DNA of 13,968 nucleotides from an uncultured Desulfuromonadales bacterium. Its GTDB lineage: Bacteria > Desulfobacterota > Desulfuromonadia > Desulfuromonadales > Geopsychrobacteraceae. The position numbers and the translations under genes are program-made. Positions 6,076 through 13,863 of the stretch are shown here, piece after piece (position 1 is the stretch's first letter; each line of letters begins with the position of its first letter). The notes under the pieces were generated by a model, which searched no databases, had not been told where the DNA came from, and saw only the letters and a list, made by a program, of their open reading frames with translations. The stretch is taken from NCBI GenBank assembly GCA_945788205.1, contig CALZLE010000224.1:1-13968 (forward strand), given 5' to 3'.

Positions 6076-7293
6076 ATGAGCGACGATAGATTTGACGATG
6101 ATGAATTGAACGAAGACGAAGGCAGCTTTGCCGAAATGTTCGAAGCGAGTCTGGCCGATGTCGGTCAACCGCTGGAGCGGGGCAAAAAGATCGAGGCGAC
6201 CATCCTGCAGATCGGTGGTGACTGGACTTTCCTCGACGTTGGGCAGAAGGGCGAGGGGGTGCTTTCCAGTGCCGAGTTGCTCGATGCTGATGGTGAGCGA
6301 CAGTTTGCCGTTGGCGATACAATCGGCGCTTATTTTCTCTCACGTGATGGTGGCGAGTTGCGTTTTACGACGAAAGTTGGCGGCAGTGGTTCGGGCACCG
6401 AGCAACTGGAGCAAGCCTACCAGAGCCAGATTCCCGTCGAGGGCCGGATCGAAAAAGAGATTAAGGGCGGTTTCGAGGTTAAGCTCAGCGGCAATGTTCG
6501 GGCATTTTGCCCTTTCTCGCAGACCGGCCTGCGGCAGGTGGAACCGGCTGATCTGATCGGCGAGAGTCTCTCGTTTCGGATTACTCAGTTCAGCGAGCGT
6601 GGTCGTAACATCGTTGTTTCCCATCGGGTGATTCTTGACGAAGAGCGGGAGGTGCAACGTGCTTCGTTGCGCGAAACCCTTAAAGAGGGGATGGTGGTCA
6701 AGGGCAGCGTGACCAATATCCGCGATTTTGGTGCTTTCGTCGATATTGGCGGCATTGAGGGCCTGCTGCCGATTTCCGAAATCAGCTACGGTCGGGTCGA
6801 AGATGTCAACGACATCCTCAGCATCGGGCAGGAGTTGGAAATCGCCATCAAGAAAATTGATTGGGAGAATAACAAGTTTTCTTTCAGTCTGCGCGACACT
6901 CTGGCCGATCCCTGGAAAAAAGTTGGTAGCATCTACAAGGCCGGAGGAAAGCACACTGGCAAAATCAGCCGATTGGCCCAGTTCGGGGCTTTTGTCACCC
7001 TCGAAGATGGTATCGACGGGTTGTTACACATCTCCAAGTTGGGGCAGGGGCAACGGATTCGTCATCCACAAGACGTGGTTAAAGTCGGCCAGAGTTTGCA
7101 GGTGATGATCGAAAAAGTTGAGCCGGAAGAGCGCCGCATTTCTCTGGCGTTAGTTGGTGGTGACGCAGAAGAGGTTGGGGAAACCAGCTACAGCGATGCG
7201 CCGGAAACTTCGTCGGCCGGCTTTGGCAGCCTCGGTGATTTACTCAAAGCGAGTCAGGAAAAGAAGCAGCGCAAAGGCAAAAAGCGTAAATAA
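6076..7293 (+). CDS. S1 RNA-binding protein with four S1 domains (ribosomal protein S1-like)
   Basis: The 405-residue protein consists of four OB-fold S1 repeats at about 35-101, 117-185, 203-273 and 286-359. Repeats 3 and 4 are the most canonical (GSVTNIRDFGAFVDIGGIEGLLPISEIS; GKISRLAQFGAFVTLEDGIDGLLHISKL), while repeats 1 and 2 are divergent. The N-terminus (1-20) is strongly acidic and the C-terminus (391-405) is a Lys/Arg-rich tail. Classical Gram-negative S1 has six repeats and about 550 residues, so this is probably an S1-like paralogue and not the ribosomal protein itself. It should bind single-stranded RNA in the cytoplasm, possibly acting in translation or RNA turnover. The MFS gene begins one base after its stop codon. 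Confidence 0.88.
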   Translation: MSDDRFDDDELNEDEGSFAEMFEASLADVGQPLERGKKIEATILQIGGDWTFLDVGQKGEGVLSSAELLDADGERQFAVGDTIGAYFLSRDGGELRFTTKVGGSGSGTEQLEQAYQSQIPVEGRIEKEIKGGFEVKLSGNVRAFCPFSQTGLRQVEPADLIGESLSFRITQFSERGRNIVVSHRVILDEEREVQRASLRETLKEGMVVKGSVTNIRDFGAFVDIGGIEGLLPISEISYGRVEDVNDILSIGQELEIAIKKIDWENNKFSFSLRDTLADPWKKVGSIYKAGGKHTGKISRLAQFGAFVTLEDGIDGLLHISKLGQGQRIRHPQDVVKVGQSLQVMIEKVEPEERRISLALVGGDAEEVGETSYSDAPETSSAGFGSLGDLLKASQEKKQRKGKKRK

Positions 7294-7294
7294 C

Positions 7295-8665
7295 ATGAGC
7301 CAAGCCTCCTCGCGCAACGCGACTCTGTTTGTCGTTTGCATGGCGCATTTTCTGATGCCGTTTATGATGTCGGCGGTTGGGGTGGCCTTGCCTGCCATCG
7401 GCCGGGAATTCAATGCCAGTGCAATGCAGCTGGGGTTGGTTGAAACGACTTACGTGTTGTCAGCCTCGATTTTTTTGCTGGCGATGGGGCGGATGGGCGA
7501 TATTCACGGTCGCCGTAAAGTTTTCCAGATCGGGATACTGGTTTTTACCCTGACCGGCGGAGCTATCTCTCAAAGTTGGTCCATCGAGATGGTCATCGCG
7601 CTTCGTTTCCTGCAAGGTTTTGGTGGCGCGATGGTGATGGCGACCACAATGGCGATGGTCGTCTCAGCCTTTCCGCCCAGCGAGCGGGGGAAAGCGCTGG
7701 GGATTGCCATCGCCAGTGTTTATGCGGGGATTTCCTGTGGGCCATTTTTCGGCGGCATGTTAGTGGCCGGGCTCGGCTGGCGGTCGATTTTTTATCTTTT
7801 AATTCCCCTCGGCATCGTGACTTTCTTTGTTGCTCGTTTGAAAATGCAGGAAGAGTGGGCCGAGGCCGCCGGAGAGCCCTTCGACTGGCCGGGCCTGTTG
7901 ATCTACGGGCCAGCAATCCTGCTTCTGATTGCCGGCGTCTCCAACCTGAGCAAAGGCTGGTGGGCCTGGGTCCTGCTGGCGGTCGCCAATCTCGGTTTTG
8001 TTCTGTTTATCTGGTGGGAGTCACGTAGCCGCTACCCGATTTTGAATATCGAACTGTTGCGTAATAACCGGGTGTTTGCTCTGAGTAATCTGGCGGCGCT
8101 GTTCAATTATGCCGCGACCTTCGGGGTGACATTCTTTCTCAGTCTCTATTTGCAGTATGTCAAAGGGATGGGTCCGCATCAGGCCGGAACTGTGCTGATC
8201 GCTCAGCCGATCATGCAGACCCTGTTTTCTCCTTTTTGCGGCAAACTCTCCGATCGGCTTCCGGCAAGCTATCTGGCGACCAGTGGCATGGCTCTGTGTG
8301 CTGTTGGGCTGGCCGTTGCAGCGAGTCTTTCTGCCGAGTCATCACTGTTTACCGTCATTATACTGCTGATGTTTTTAGGCGCCGGATTCGCGCTGTTCTC
8401 TTCGCCAAATGTCAGCATCATCATGGGTAGCGTCGAGCAGCGCTATCTGGGGATTGCCTCAGGGCTCAACTCCAGTATGCGGACCCTCGGAATGATGACC
8501 AGCATGATGATCATCACCCTGATTTTTTCCTACCTGATGCACGGCCAGCCGGTTACTGCAGAAACTCAACCCGCGTTTTTAAACAGTATGCGCTGGGCGC
8601 TGATGATCTTCTGTGGCCTTTGCGTGATTGGGATCGGTTGCTCAATGGGGCGGGGGAAGAGCTAG
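7295..8665 (+). CDS. MFS exporter, DHA2-type (14-helix drug:H+ antiporter family)
   Basis: The 456-residue product is a major facilitator with motif A, GRMGDIHGRRK (65-75), after helix 2 and the antiporter motif C, AGISCGPFFGG (144-154), in helix 5. Helix-boundary sequences such as FDWPGLL and RYPILNIELLRNNRVF are typical of 14-helix EmrB/QacA transporters. It likely exports a small toxic or amphipathic compound against protons; the substrate is unknown. I start at the ATG at 7295, one base after the S1-protein stop, because the product then begins with the family's short cytoplasmic N-terminus. The longer frame to 7154 would lie wholly inside the upstream gene. No good ribosome site precedes it, so translational coupling is likely. 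Its last four bases overlap the end of the convergent histidine kinase gene. Confidence 0.88.
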   Translation: MSQASSRNATLFVVCMAHFLMPFMMSAVGVALPAIGREFNASAMQLGLVETTYVLSASIFLLAMGRMGDIHGRRKVFQIGILVFTLTGGAISQSWSIEMVIALRFLQGFGGAMVMATTMAMVVSAFPPSERGKALGIAIASVYAGISCGPFFGGMLVAGLGWRSIFYLLIPLGIVTFFVARLKMQEEWAEAAGEPFDWPGLLIYGPAILLLIAGVSNLSKGWWAWVLLAVANLGFVLFIWWESRSRYPILNIELLRNNRVFALSNLAALFNYAATFGVTFFLSLYLQYVKGMGPHQAGTVLIAQPIMQTLFSPFCGKLSDRLPASYLATSGMALCAVGLAVAASLSAESSLFTVIILLMFLGAGFALFSSPNVSIIMGSVEQRYLGIASGLNSSMRTLGMMTSMMIITLIFSYLMHGQPVTAETQPAFLNSMRWALMIFCGLCVIGIGCSMGRGKS

Positions 8666-11600
8666 GGGCTCTGAGAAGAGTCTAACGTCTGGCGCACCGT
8701 TATCAGCAGTTTTTCCAGATCGAGTGGTTTCATGCAGAATTCTCGAATGCCGATATCTTTGGCTTTTGGGGCTGACGTTTTCGCGCTGTAGCCGGTGCAG
8801 AGAATGATCGGAAGATCTGGTCGAAGCTGCAACAGCTGTTCTGCCAGTTCTGTCCCGGAAAGGCCCGGCATGGTTTGGTCTGTGATTAACAGGTCGAATT
8901 GCAGGGGATTTTCCCGAAACATCTTTGCGACTTTATGGCTGCTGGTTTCAGTGGTGACCCGATAGCCATGCTCCGCAAGCATTTCACCGCAAAGCTCCGC
9001 CAGGGTTGCCACATCGTCGAGAACCAGAATTCGCTCGTTTCCCTGTGGCCTTGGGTGCTCTTGTTGATGGATCTCTTCTGCGCTCGTCTCGATCATCGGC
9101 AGATAGATTGTAAACTGGCTGCCTTGACCTGCAACGCTCTGTGCTTCGATAAAGCCAGCATGACGTTCAACAATCCCATGGACGACTGATAAGCCCATGC
9201 CCGTCCCTTGATTAACCTCTTTTGTGGTAAAAAACGGGTCAAATGCTTTCTTTAGGATCTCCTCCGACATCCCTCTGCCATTATCGCTGACTGTCAACTT
9301 TATGTAGTTTCCGGCCTTGAGATTTTTGTCGGCCGGTAGCTCAGCCTGAGCTAATTGAATTGACGTCAGCTCGATTTTCAGCAGACCTTTTTCTTCCATG
9401 GCGTGAATTGCGTTGCTGCTTAAATTAATCAGGATCTGTTGTAGCTGGGTAGAGTCCGCGGAGATGGTCAGGTTTTTGCTTGCTTTGTCGGCGGTGTATT
9501 CAATGTCAACACTGCTTGGAATCGTCGGTCGTAGCAGGCCAAGCGTTTCTTCTATAACCAGAGAAATTCTTACTGGCTGCTGATTTTGCAGTTCCTGCCG
9601 GCTGTAAAGTAGGATCTGCTTGACCAGCTCTTTCGAACGATTTGCAGCTGTTTTTACTTGATCGATATAGCGAAGGACCGGGCTGTCTTTCGGTAACTTC
9701 AGATTGGCCATCTCAATATTACCGATTATCACAGCCAGACTATTGTTAAAATCGTGTGCGATTCCACCAGCCATAGTCCCAATCGCTTCCATCTTATAGT
9801 GTTGACGTAACTGCTCTTCCAGCTCCTGCTGCCTTTGCTCATTCAATTTTGGGGTCGTGATATCAGTATTGGTGCCGATCATGCGTAATGCATTACCGGC
9901 TTCATTTCGTTCGATGACTTTTCCCCGACCCCGCACCCAACGCATTCCACCGTCTGGGCGATGAATACGGAAGGTGCGGTCATATTGGTCGATTTTTCCC
10001 GAGATATGATCTTCCAGAGCTTGTTTGATGCGCGGAAGATCTTCAGGATCAACATATTGAAAAAGTTCCTCCGCGGAATACTCTTTCTCGCCGTCCAAGC
10101 CAAAAATCTCTTTTGTTCGCCAGTCGACTGTTGTTTCACCGGTCACGACATCCCAGTCCCAGATCCCATCCGATACCGCATTCAGTGCGGCACGAAGTCG
10201 CTGGTCAACCTCTGTTTGCTTCTGCTGTGCCTGTTTTCGCTCAGTAATATCCGTGGCATGACCGTTTATCTGTTCGCCATTTTCCGGGGAGGTTCTTTTT
10301 ACGAATCGATCCGAAAACCAGTGCCAGTCGCCCGCTTTGTCCACAATACGATACTCAAGTTCGTAAACTGTATCGGGTTTGATCTCAGCGAGGATACTGT
10401 CAACCATTTGGACATCGTCAGGGTGGATTGAATCGTGCCAGAGCGTAGGGTTTTCGATAAAGTGCTCGACCGGATGTCCGAGGATCTGCTTGATCCTTGG
10501 CGAATAGCAGCTGCCCCCTTGAGAAGGGATAAATGTATAAATGAGCCCTGGAACACTTTCAACCAGATCGCGATAACGTTGCTCGCTGACCTTGAGGTTT
10601 GCCAAGGCATTGTTTGTCTGTTGTCCGGTATAGTAGATGAACAGCAGAAGAGCGATCAGAAGGGTAAAGACAAGAACGCTGCCGAACAGTATCGGAGTGA
10701 GCTGTTTCCAGTCGATTCCTTTTGGCGGCTGATAGAGAAAACGACTGTCGAGACGAAATGAGGGAGAGATTTGTTCGTTAACAATAAAATACTGGGTGAT
10801 CTGGGCCCATTGAGCCAAGTCCATGCTGCCGATCGGGATTTTCTCCGGCTTGATCACTCCGCGGATGGCATTTGCTTCAAAGCGTAAGGCCGGCAGAGAT
10901 TTTTCCACCCCGTAGTCTTTTTTTATCAGAGCGATCGTTTCTTCAACGTTCTGTAGTGCGTACTTCCAACCTTTTAGCGAGGCCCGACGGAAATTCTCAA
11001 CCCTTTCTGGCTGCTTATCAATCATGCTTTGCGTTGTGAACAGGGTGTCGCCATAAAAGTGAATGCCATAATCGCGAGGATCGATGATATTGACCGGCTG
11101 GTTTTTGCTTTTGGCAAGGAAGGGTTCGTTGGTGCTATAGGCGTTAAAAGCGTCTGTTTCCCCGTTTAGCAGCGAGTCGAGGTTGTAATTGGTTTTCTGG
11201 AGAATAATCTTATCGAAAACCTTTTCCTGATGAAGCAAGGCGAGCAGGGCTTGACTCTGGTAACCGGGAGAGAGCATGACGCGTTTCCCAATTAAGTCTT
11301 GAGGCTCACGAATGCCAGAACTTTTTAGGCTGAGAAAGACCGTGGCGGAATCCTGAAAAATTGTGGCGACCGCGACGATCGGTTTCCCGAGGCTGCGTTC
11401 AACCAACAAGCCACTGCTGGCGACACCGAAGTCAGCTTCGCCGGAAAGGACAGTTTCGACGACGTTGTGTTTTTGTTTGACAGAGTTGATTTCAACATCG
11501 AGGCCTGCATCCCTGTAGTAGCCCAGCTCTTTTGCCATATAGTAACCAGCAAATTGAAATTGATGGTGCCAGGGGAGTTGCAGGCTCAGTTTTTCGGCAA

Positions 11601-11679
11601 AGCAAGATGTCGCTCCGAAGAGAAGTAAGAGAGCGGCCAGAAATACGGAATGCAACGTGAGTTTGGAGACAAAACTCAA
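8662..11679 (-). CDS. Hybrid sensor histidine kinase with periplasmic NMT1/THI5 ligand domain
   Basis: The 1005-residue protein has a signal peptide/anchor (1-28) and an NMT1/THI5-like solute-binding domain (about 29-318; LPWHHQFQFAGYYMAKELGYYRDAGLDVE is the family signature). A transmembrane helix (about 329-350) and two PAS domains with PAC extensions (about 364-482 and 493-609) follow. The kinase core has phospho-acceptor His642 in GGIAHDFNNSLAVI and an ATPase domain with Asn752/Asn756, DNGRGM (799-804), FDPFFTTK and GTGMGLS. A C-terminal receiver (882-998) has Asp888/889, phospho-acceptor Asp934, Thr962 and Lys984. NMT1/THI5 domains elsewhere bind pyrimidine, thiamine-precursor or taurine-like molecules, so a small organic ligand is likely sensed outside the inner membrane. 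The start codon is TTG at 11679, preceded by AAGGA; no in-frame ATG preserves the signal peptide. No DNA-binding response regulator is adjacent, so the output is unknown. All phosphorelay residues are intact. Confidence 0.93.
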   Translation of the reverse strand: MSFVSKLTLHSVFLAALLLLFGATSCFAEKLSLQLPWHHQFQFAGYYMAKELGYYRDAGLDVEINSVKQKHNVVETVLSGEADFGVASSGLLVERSLGKPIVAVATIFQDSATVFLSLKSSGIREPQDLIGKRVMLSPGYQSQALLALLHQEKVFDKIILQKTNYNLDSLLNGETDAFNAYSTNEPFLAKSKNQPVNIIDPRDYGIHFYGDTLFTTQSMIDKQPERVENFRRASLKGWKYALQNVEETIALIKKDYGVEKSLPALRFEANAIRGVIKPEKIPIGSMDLAQWAQITQYFIVNEQISPSFRLDSRFLYQPPKGIDWKQLTPILFGSVLVFTLLIALLLFIYYTGQQTNNALANLKVSEQRYRDLVESVPGLIYTFIPSQGGSCYSPRIKQILGHPVEHFIENPTLWHDSIHPDDVQMVDSILAEIKPDTVYELEYRIVDKAGDWHWFSDRFVKRTSPENGEQINGHATDITERKQAQQKQTEVDQRLRAALNAVSDGIWDWDVVTGETTVDWRTKEIFGLDGEKEYSAEELFQYVDPEDLPRIKQALEDHISGKIDQYDRTFRIHRPDGGMRWVRGRGKVIERNEAGNALRMIGTNTDITTPKLNEQRQQELEEQLRQHYKMEAIGTMAGGIAHDFNNSLAVIIGNIEMANLKLPKDSPVLRYIDQVKTAANRSKELVKQILLYSRQELQNQQPVRISLVIEETLGLLRPTIPSSVDIEYTADKASKNLTISADSTQLQQILINLSSNAIHAMEEKGLLKIELTSIQLAQAELPADKNLKAGNYIKLTVSDNGRGMSEEILKKAFDPFFTTKEVNQGTGMGLSVVHGIVERHAGFIEAQSVAGQGSQFTIYLPMIETSAEEIHQQEHPRPQGNERILVLDDVATLAELCGEMLAEHGYRVTTETSSHKVAKMFRENPLQFDLLITDQTMPGLSGTELAEQLLQLRPDLPIILCTGYSAKTSAPKAKDIGIREFCMKPLDLEKLLITVRQTLDSSQSP

Positions 11680-11921
11680 AATAGGGAATCCTTGTTTCCA
11701 GAAAAAGCTCTAGTCTAAAAAATAGCAGATAACCTCAACAATGCCACAGTCTCTTCCCTTTAATGTAGGTAGTATGCACCTTTGAGTACTCTAGTGAGCT
11801 GTTCTCGGGACTGCCGAAAGGCGAAACAAAAGAGTTGTCTTCTAGAAATATATAGCTAGATTATTTGTTGGCCGTAGACGACTCATGTTAAACGTAATTT
11901 TGTTTCTTGATGGAGTGATAG
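11680..11921. promoter_or_regulatory. Divergent histidine kinase / EVE intergenic region
   Basis: The 242-base spacer separates two divergent genes. It contains GCC-GAAA-GGC (11813-11822), a small GNRA-type hairpin, and the dyad TCTAG (11841-11845) with CTAGA (11856-11860) enclosing AT-rich DNA. GATGGAG precedes the EVE gene ATG by a few bases, and AAGGA precedes the kinase TTG on the other strand. I recognise no riboswitch family. Confidence 0.45.
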
Positions 11922-12389
11922 ATGAATTATTGGTTGATGAAATCAGAACCGAACGCATTTAGCATTGATGATCTGGAAAAAATGCCGCAGCAGACCGAGC
12001 ATTGGGATGGGGTGCGCAATTATCAGGCGCGCAACATGATGCGGGACCAGATGAAGCTTGGCGATCAGGTTTTTTTCTACCACTCAAATTGCGATACCCC
12101 GGGGATCGTTGGTTTGATGGAAGTGGTGCGGGAGAGTTATCCGGATCACACCGCCTTCGACCCAGAGAGTAAATATTTCGATCCGAAAAGCTCGCCGGAG
12201 AAGCCGCGCTGGTTTATGGTCGATATCAAATATACTCGTCACACCCGGCGGGTGCTTTCGCTGGCAGAATTGAAAGCGCAGGAACTGTTGGAAAATATGC
12301 CGCTGGTACGAAAAGGGAATCGCTTATCAATCATGCCGGTGGCGAAGGACGAGTGGGATTATATTCTCCGCCTGGAGGGACAAGAATAA
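11922..12389 (+). CDS. EVE-domain protein (THYN1-like, PUA/YTH-fold)
   Basis: The 155-residue protein is a single EVE domain (PF01878) from end to end, the usual length. It shows YWLMKSEP (3-10), HWDGVRNYQARN (27-38), VFFYHSNCDTPGIVGLMEV (50-68), KYFDPKS (84-90), PRWFMVDIKY (95-104) and NRLSIMPV (133-140). EVE domains share the PUA/YTH fold and human THYN1 belongs here. Bacterial members have been proposed to read modified bases such as 5-methyl- or hydroxymethylcytosine and often sit near restriction or RNA-related genes. No such neighbours are visible. A GGAG site precedes the ATG at 11922. Its TAA shares one base with the ATG of the next gene, so the two are likely co-translated. Confidence 0.92.
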   Translation: MNYWLMKSEPNAFSIDDLEKMPQQTEHWDGVRNYQARNMMRDQMKLGDQVFFYHSNCDTPGIVGLMEVVRESYPDHTAFDPESKYFDPKSSPEKPRWFMVDIKYTRHTRRVLSLAELKAQELLENMPLVRKGNRLSIMPVAKDEWDYILRLEGQE

Positions 12390-12985
12390 TGAGCAGGTTA
12401 TTTATTATTTTGGTTGTTACGTTGTTGATTGGCGGTTGTTCGACCCGTGGTCTGAATGATCATTATGCCAGCGTGACCGAGCAGAGGCTAGTGACTCAGA
12501 GTTTGGATAAGTTAGTCAAGGCTTTGCCCGAAGGGGATTTTACCGTATTGCAGGACAAATCGGTATTTCTTCAAGCCTACTTTATTGAGCAGCCGGTTTA
12601 CCCCGAGGCGCATATGGCTGAGCAATCATCATTGTTGGCTTATGCCAAGCAGCGTTTGAAGTTGGAGCTGATGAAAAAATACAGCTGCCGGCTGGTTGAA
12701 GACCTTGAAGAGGCTGATTATCAAGTCCATTTCTTTTTCAATGCCATCGGCACCGATCAGGATTCCCTCGGTATCAGCACTCCAGAGATCATCTGGCCCG
12801 GTGTCGGGGGGATGCAGGTTGATCTGATTGCTCTGGAAATGTTTCATGGTGTGACAGAGGGTTACTACTACATTGTTGATAGCCAGCAGAACAGCACCTT
12901 GCGTGGCCCGCTGCAAAAAGCTCGTATTCGTACCGATCGTTTGAACCTGCCGTTCTTCTCACTTCCGTTGAATACGCTAGACTGA
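12389..12985 (+). CDS. Putative lipoprotein of unknown function
   Basis: The 198-residue product begins with a lipoprotein signal, MSRLFIILVVTLLIGGCS, whose lipobox IGGC places the lipidated Cys at residue 17. The residue after it is Ser, not Asp, which favours the outer membrane under the E. coli +2 rule. The mature part opens with a helical segment (SVTEQRLVTQSLDKLVKAL), then alternating strands and helices, including a DYQVHFFFNAIGTDQDSLGIS stretch. It loosely resembles the DUF6655-type lipoproteins, but I would not insist. The ATG at 12389 overlaps the preceding TAA (TAATG) and is served by GGAGGG nine bases upstream. The longer frame to 12353 lacks a signal sequence start. A strong hairpin follows the stop codon. 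Confidence 0.82.
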   Translation: MSRLFIILVVTLLIGGCSTRGLNDHYASVTEQRLVTQSLDKLVKALPEGDFTVLQDKSVFLQAYFIEQPVYPEAHMAEQSSLLAYAKQRLKLELMKKYSCRLVEDLEEADYQVHFFFNAIGTDQDSLGISTPEIIWPGVGGMQVDLIALEMFHGVTEGYYYIVDSQQNSTLRGPLQKARIRTDRLNLPFFSLPLNTLD

Positions 12986-13006
12986 TTGACTCAATGCAGA
13001 TTTAAA

Positions 13007-13040
13007 GACCAAGGGCTGTCCGTTTGGGCAGCCCTTGGTC
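13007..13040. terminator. Strong hairpin downstream of the EVE-lipoprotein operon
   Basis: A 15-bp stem (13007-13021 with 13026-13040, one G-U pair) closes a 4-base loop: GACCAAGGGCTGTCC, GTTT, and its complement. It lies 21 bases after the lipoprotein stop. Only GTCTT follows on the plus strand instead of a T-run, and AAA precedes it, so it may act as a terminator in either direction or as a 3' stabilising structure. Confidence 0.7.
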
Positions 13041-13378
13041 GTCTTAGATCAAAGAAGAAGCGTTAAACATCCAAGTACACGATCAGAAGCCTGCTCCACT
13101 CCCTATGACCGATCCCCGCTACGCGGTGCGATATTCCCACTGAAAACAACATAAAATTCTTTCGATATTGCTCATCGCTGCGCTAAGGGGAGGGATTCTT
13201 TCAGATTTACCACAATTATTGACACGATATTGGAGTCGTTAACTTACTGATTATACATAATTTCATCCCGACATCAGGGTGTATTTAACTCGATGTCGAA
13301 TGAAACGATCGTTTGAATTGAGTAGAGTTGAGTCACAGGCAAGAGACGTTTTGACAGTCACTCAAAAAGGAGGACGAT
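13041..13378. promoter_or_regulatory. Dyad-rich leader of the His-rich secreted protein gene
   Basis: This gene-free 338-base stretch holds several symmetric sequences: CGACATC (13269-13275) with GATGTCG (13292-13298), the perfect 12-bp palindrome AAACGATCGTTT (13303-13314), and TTGAGTCAC (13328-13336) with GTCACTCAA (13357-13365; one mismatch), a hairpin ending just before the ribosome site AAGGAGG (13367-13373). A weak promoter candidate is TTGGAG (13230-13235), 16 bases, TATACA (13252-13257). CGATATT occurs three times (13129, 13163, 13225). The part before 13210 shows no gene and no clear signal. Confidence 0.5.
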
Positions 13379-13738
13379 ATGAAAACGACATTAGCGATTC
13401 TGATTACTGGACTGATTTTTCTGGCCACTCCGATGTTAGCAACAGCCCACGGTGGAGATCGCCACAAAGATGGTCCCCGCCAGACGAAAGGCTGGGTAAA
13501 GGATCGGCACGATTCAGATCATTATCGGCACAACCGAGATCATAAATGGGAGCGTCGGGCAAAGCGTCACTTCAAAAAACACAAGCGTGAGCACCGTCGA
13601 GAGCGTCAACATTATGCCCGCAAACACCATCGCCCTGCCTACGAAAGTCGTCACCGCGCCTATGCGAAATCCGGTGTTTATGTAAATCCGGGTCTGTTGC
13701 TCGGAATCCCTCGGGTTGTGTTTCATTTTGATTGGTAA
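13379..13738 (+). CDS. Small secreted His/Arg/Lys-rich protein of unknown function
   Basis: The 119-residue precursor has a clear signal peptide with cleavage after Ala23 (ATPMLATA before His24). The mature 96 residues hold 14 His, 17 Arg and 10 Lys, mostly between 28 and 93, so it would be strongly basic. A hydrophobic tail GVYVNPGLLLGIPRVVFHFDW follows (99-119). Similar short secreted proteins with a His-rich, basic middle and a conserved hydrophobic C-terminus occur in many Proteobacteria without known function. Metal binding or binding to acidic surface polymers is inference. The start is well set by AAGGAGG five to six bases before the ATG. The gene stands alone between a dyad-rich leader and its own terminator. 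Confidence 0.85.
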   Translation: MKTTLAILITGLIFLATPMLATAHGGDRHKDGPRQTKGWVKDRHDSDHYRHNRDHKWERRAKRHFKKHKREHRRERQHYARKHHRPAYESRHRAYAKSGVYVNPGLLLGIPRVVFHFDW

Positions 13739-13815
13739 TTTCCAGCATTTCCGTTGCGGCAGGACTGTTGTTAACGGGTCCTCAACGGTTCTGTCGTGGT
13801 TGATATGCTGTTCAT

Positions 13816-13851
13816 TGAGGCCGCTTGCTTTTAAGGCGGCCTCATTTTTTT
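13816..13851 (+). terminator. Intrinsic terminator after the His-rich protein gene
   Basis: The 9-bp perfect stem TGAGGCCGC (13816-13824) with GCGGCCTCA (13836-13844) is followed directly by seven T (13845-13851). It stands 77 bases after the stop codon and is oriented to end the plus-strand transcript. Confidence 0.9.
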
Positions 13852-13863
13852 GATACGTCGGTT

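Noticed and set aside
7154..7294. N-terminal extension of the MFS protein into the S1-protein gene
   Set aside because: The 47 extra residues are an out-of-frame reading of the S1-protein C-terminus; MFS similarity begins at 7295.
11800..11840. Possible c-di-GMP (GEMM) riboswitch suggested by a GAAA tetraloop and GGGAC
   Set aside because: The flanking conserved blocks of GEMM (such as the CACGCA and GCAAAGCC segments) are absent and the stem is only 3 bp.
13129..13231. CGATATT occurring three times upstream of the His-rich protein gene
   Set aside because: The spacing (34 and 62 bases) is irregular and a 7-base AT-containing word can recur by chance; mentioned only in the leader entry.
13219..13247. 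TTGACA as a -35 box for the His-rich gene
   Set aside because: No acceptable -10 lies 16-18 bases downstream; a weaker pair (TTGGAG/TATACA) is spaced better.
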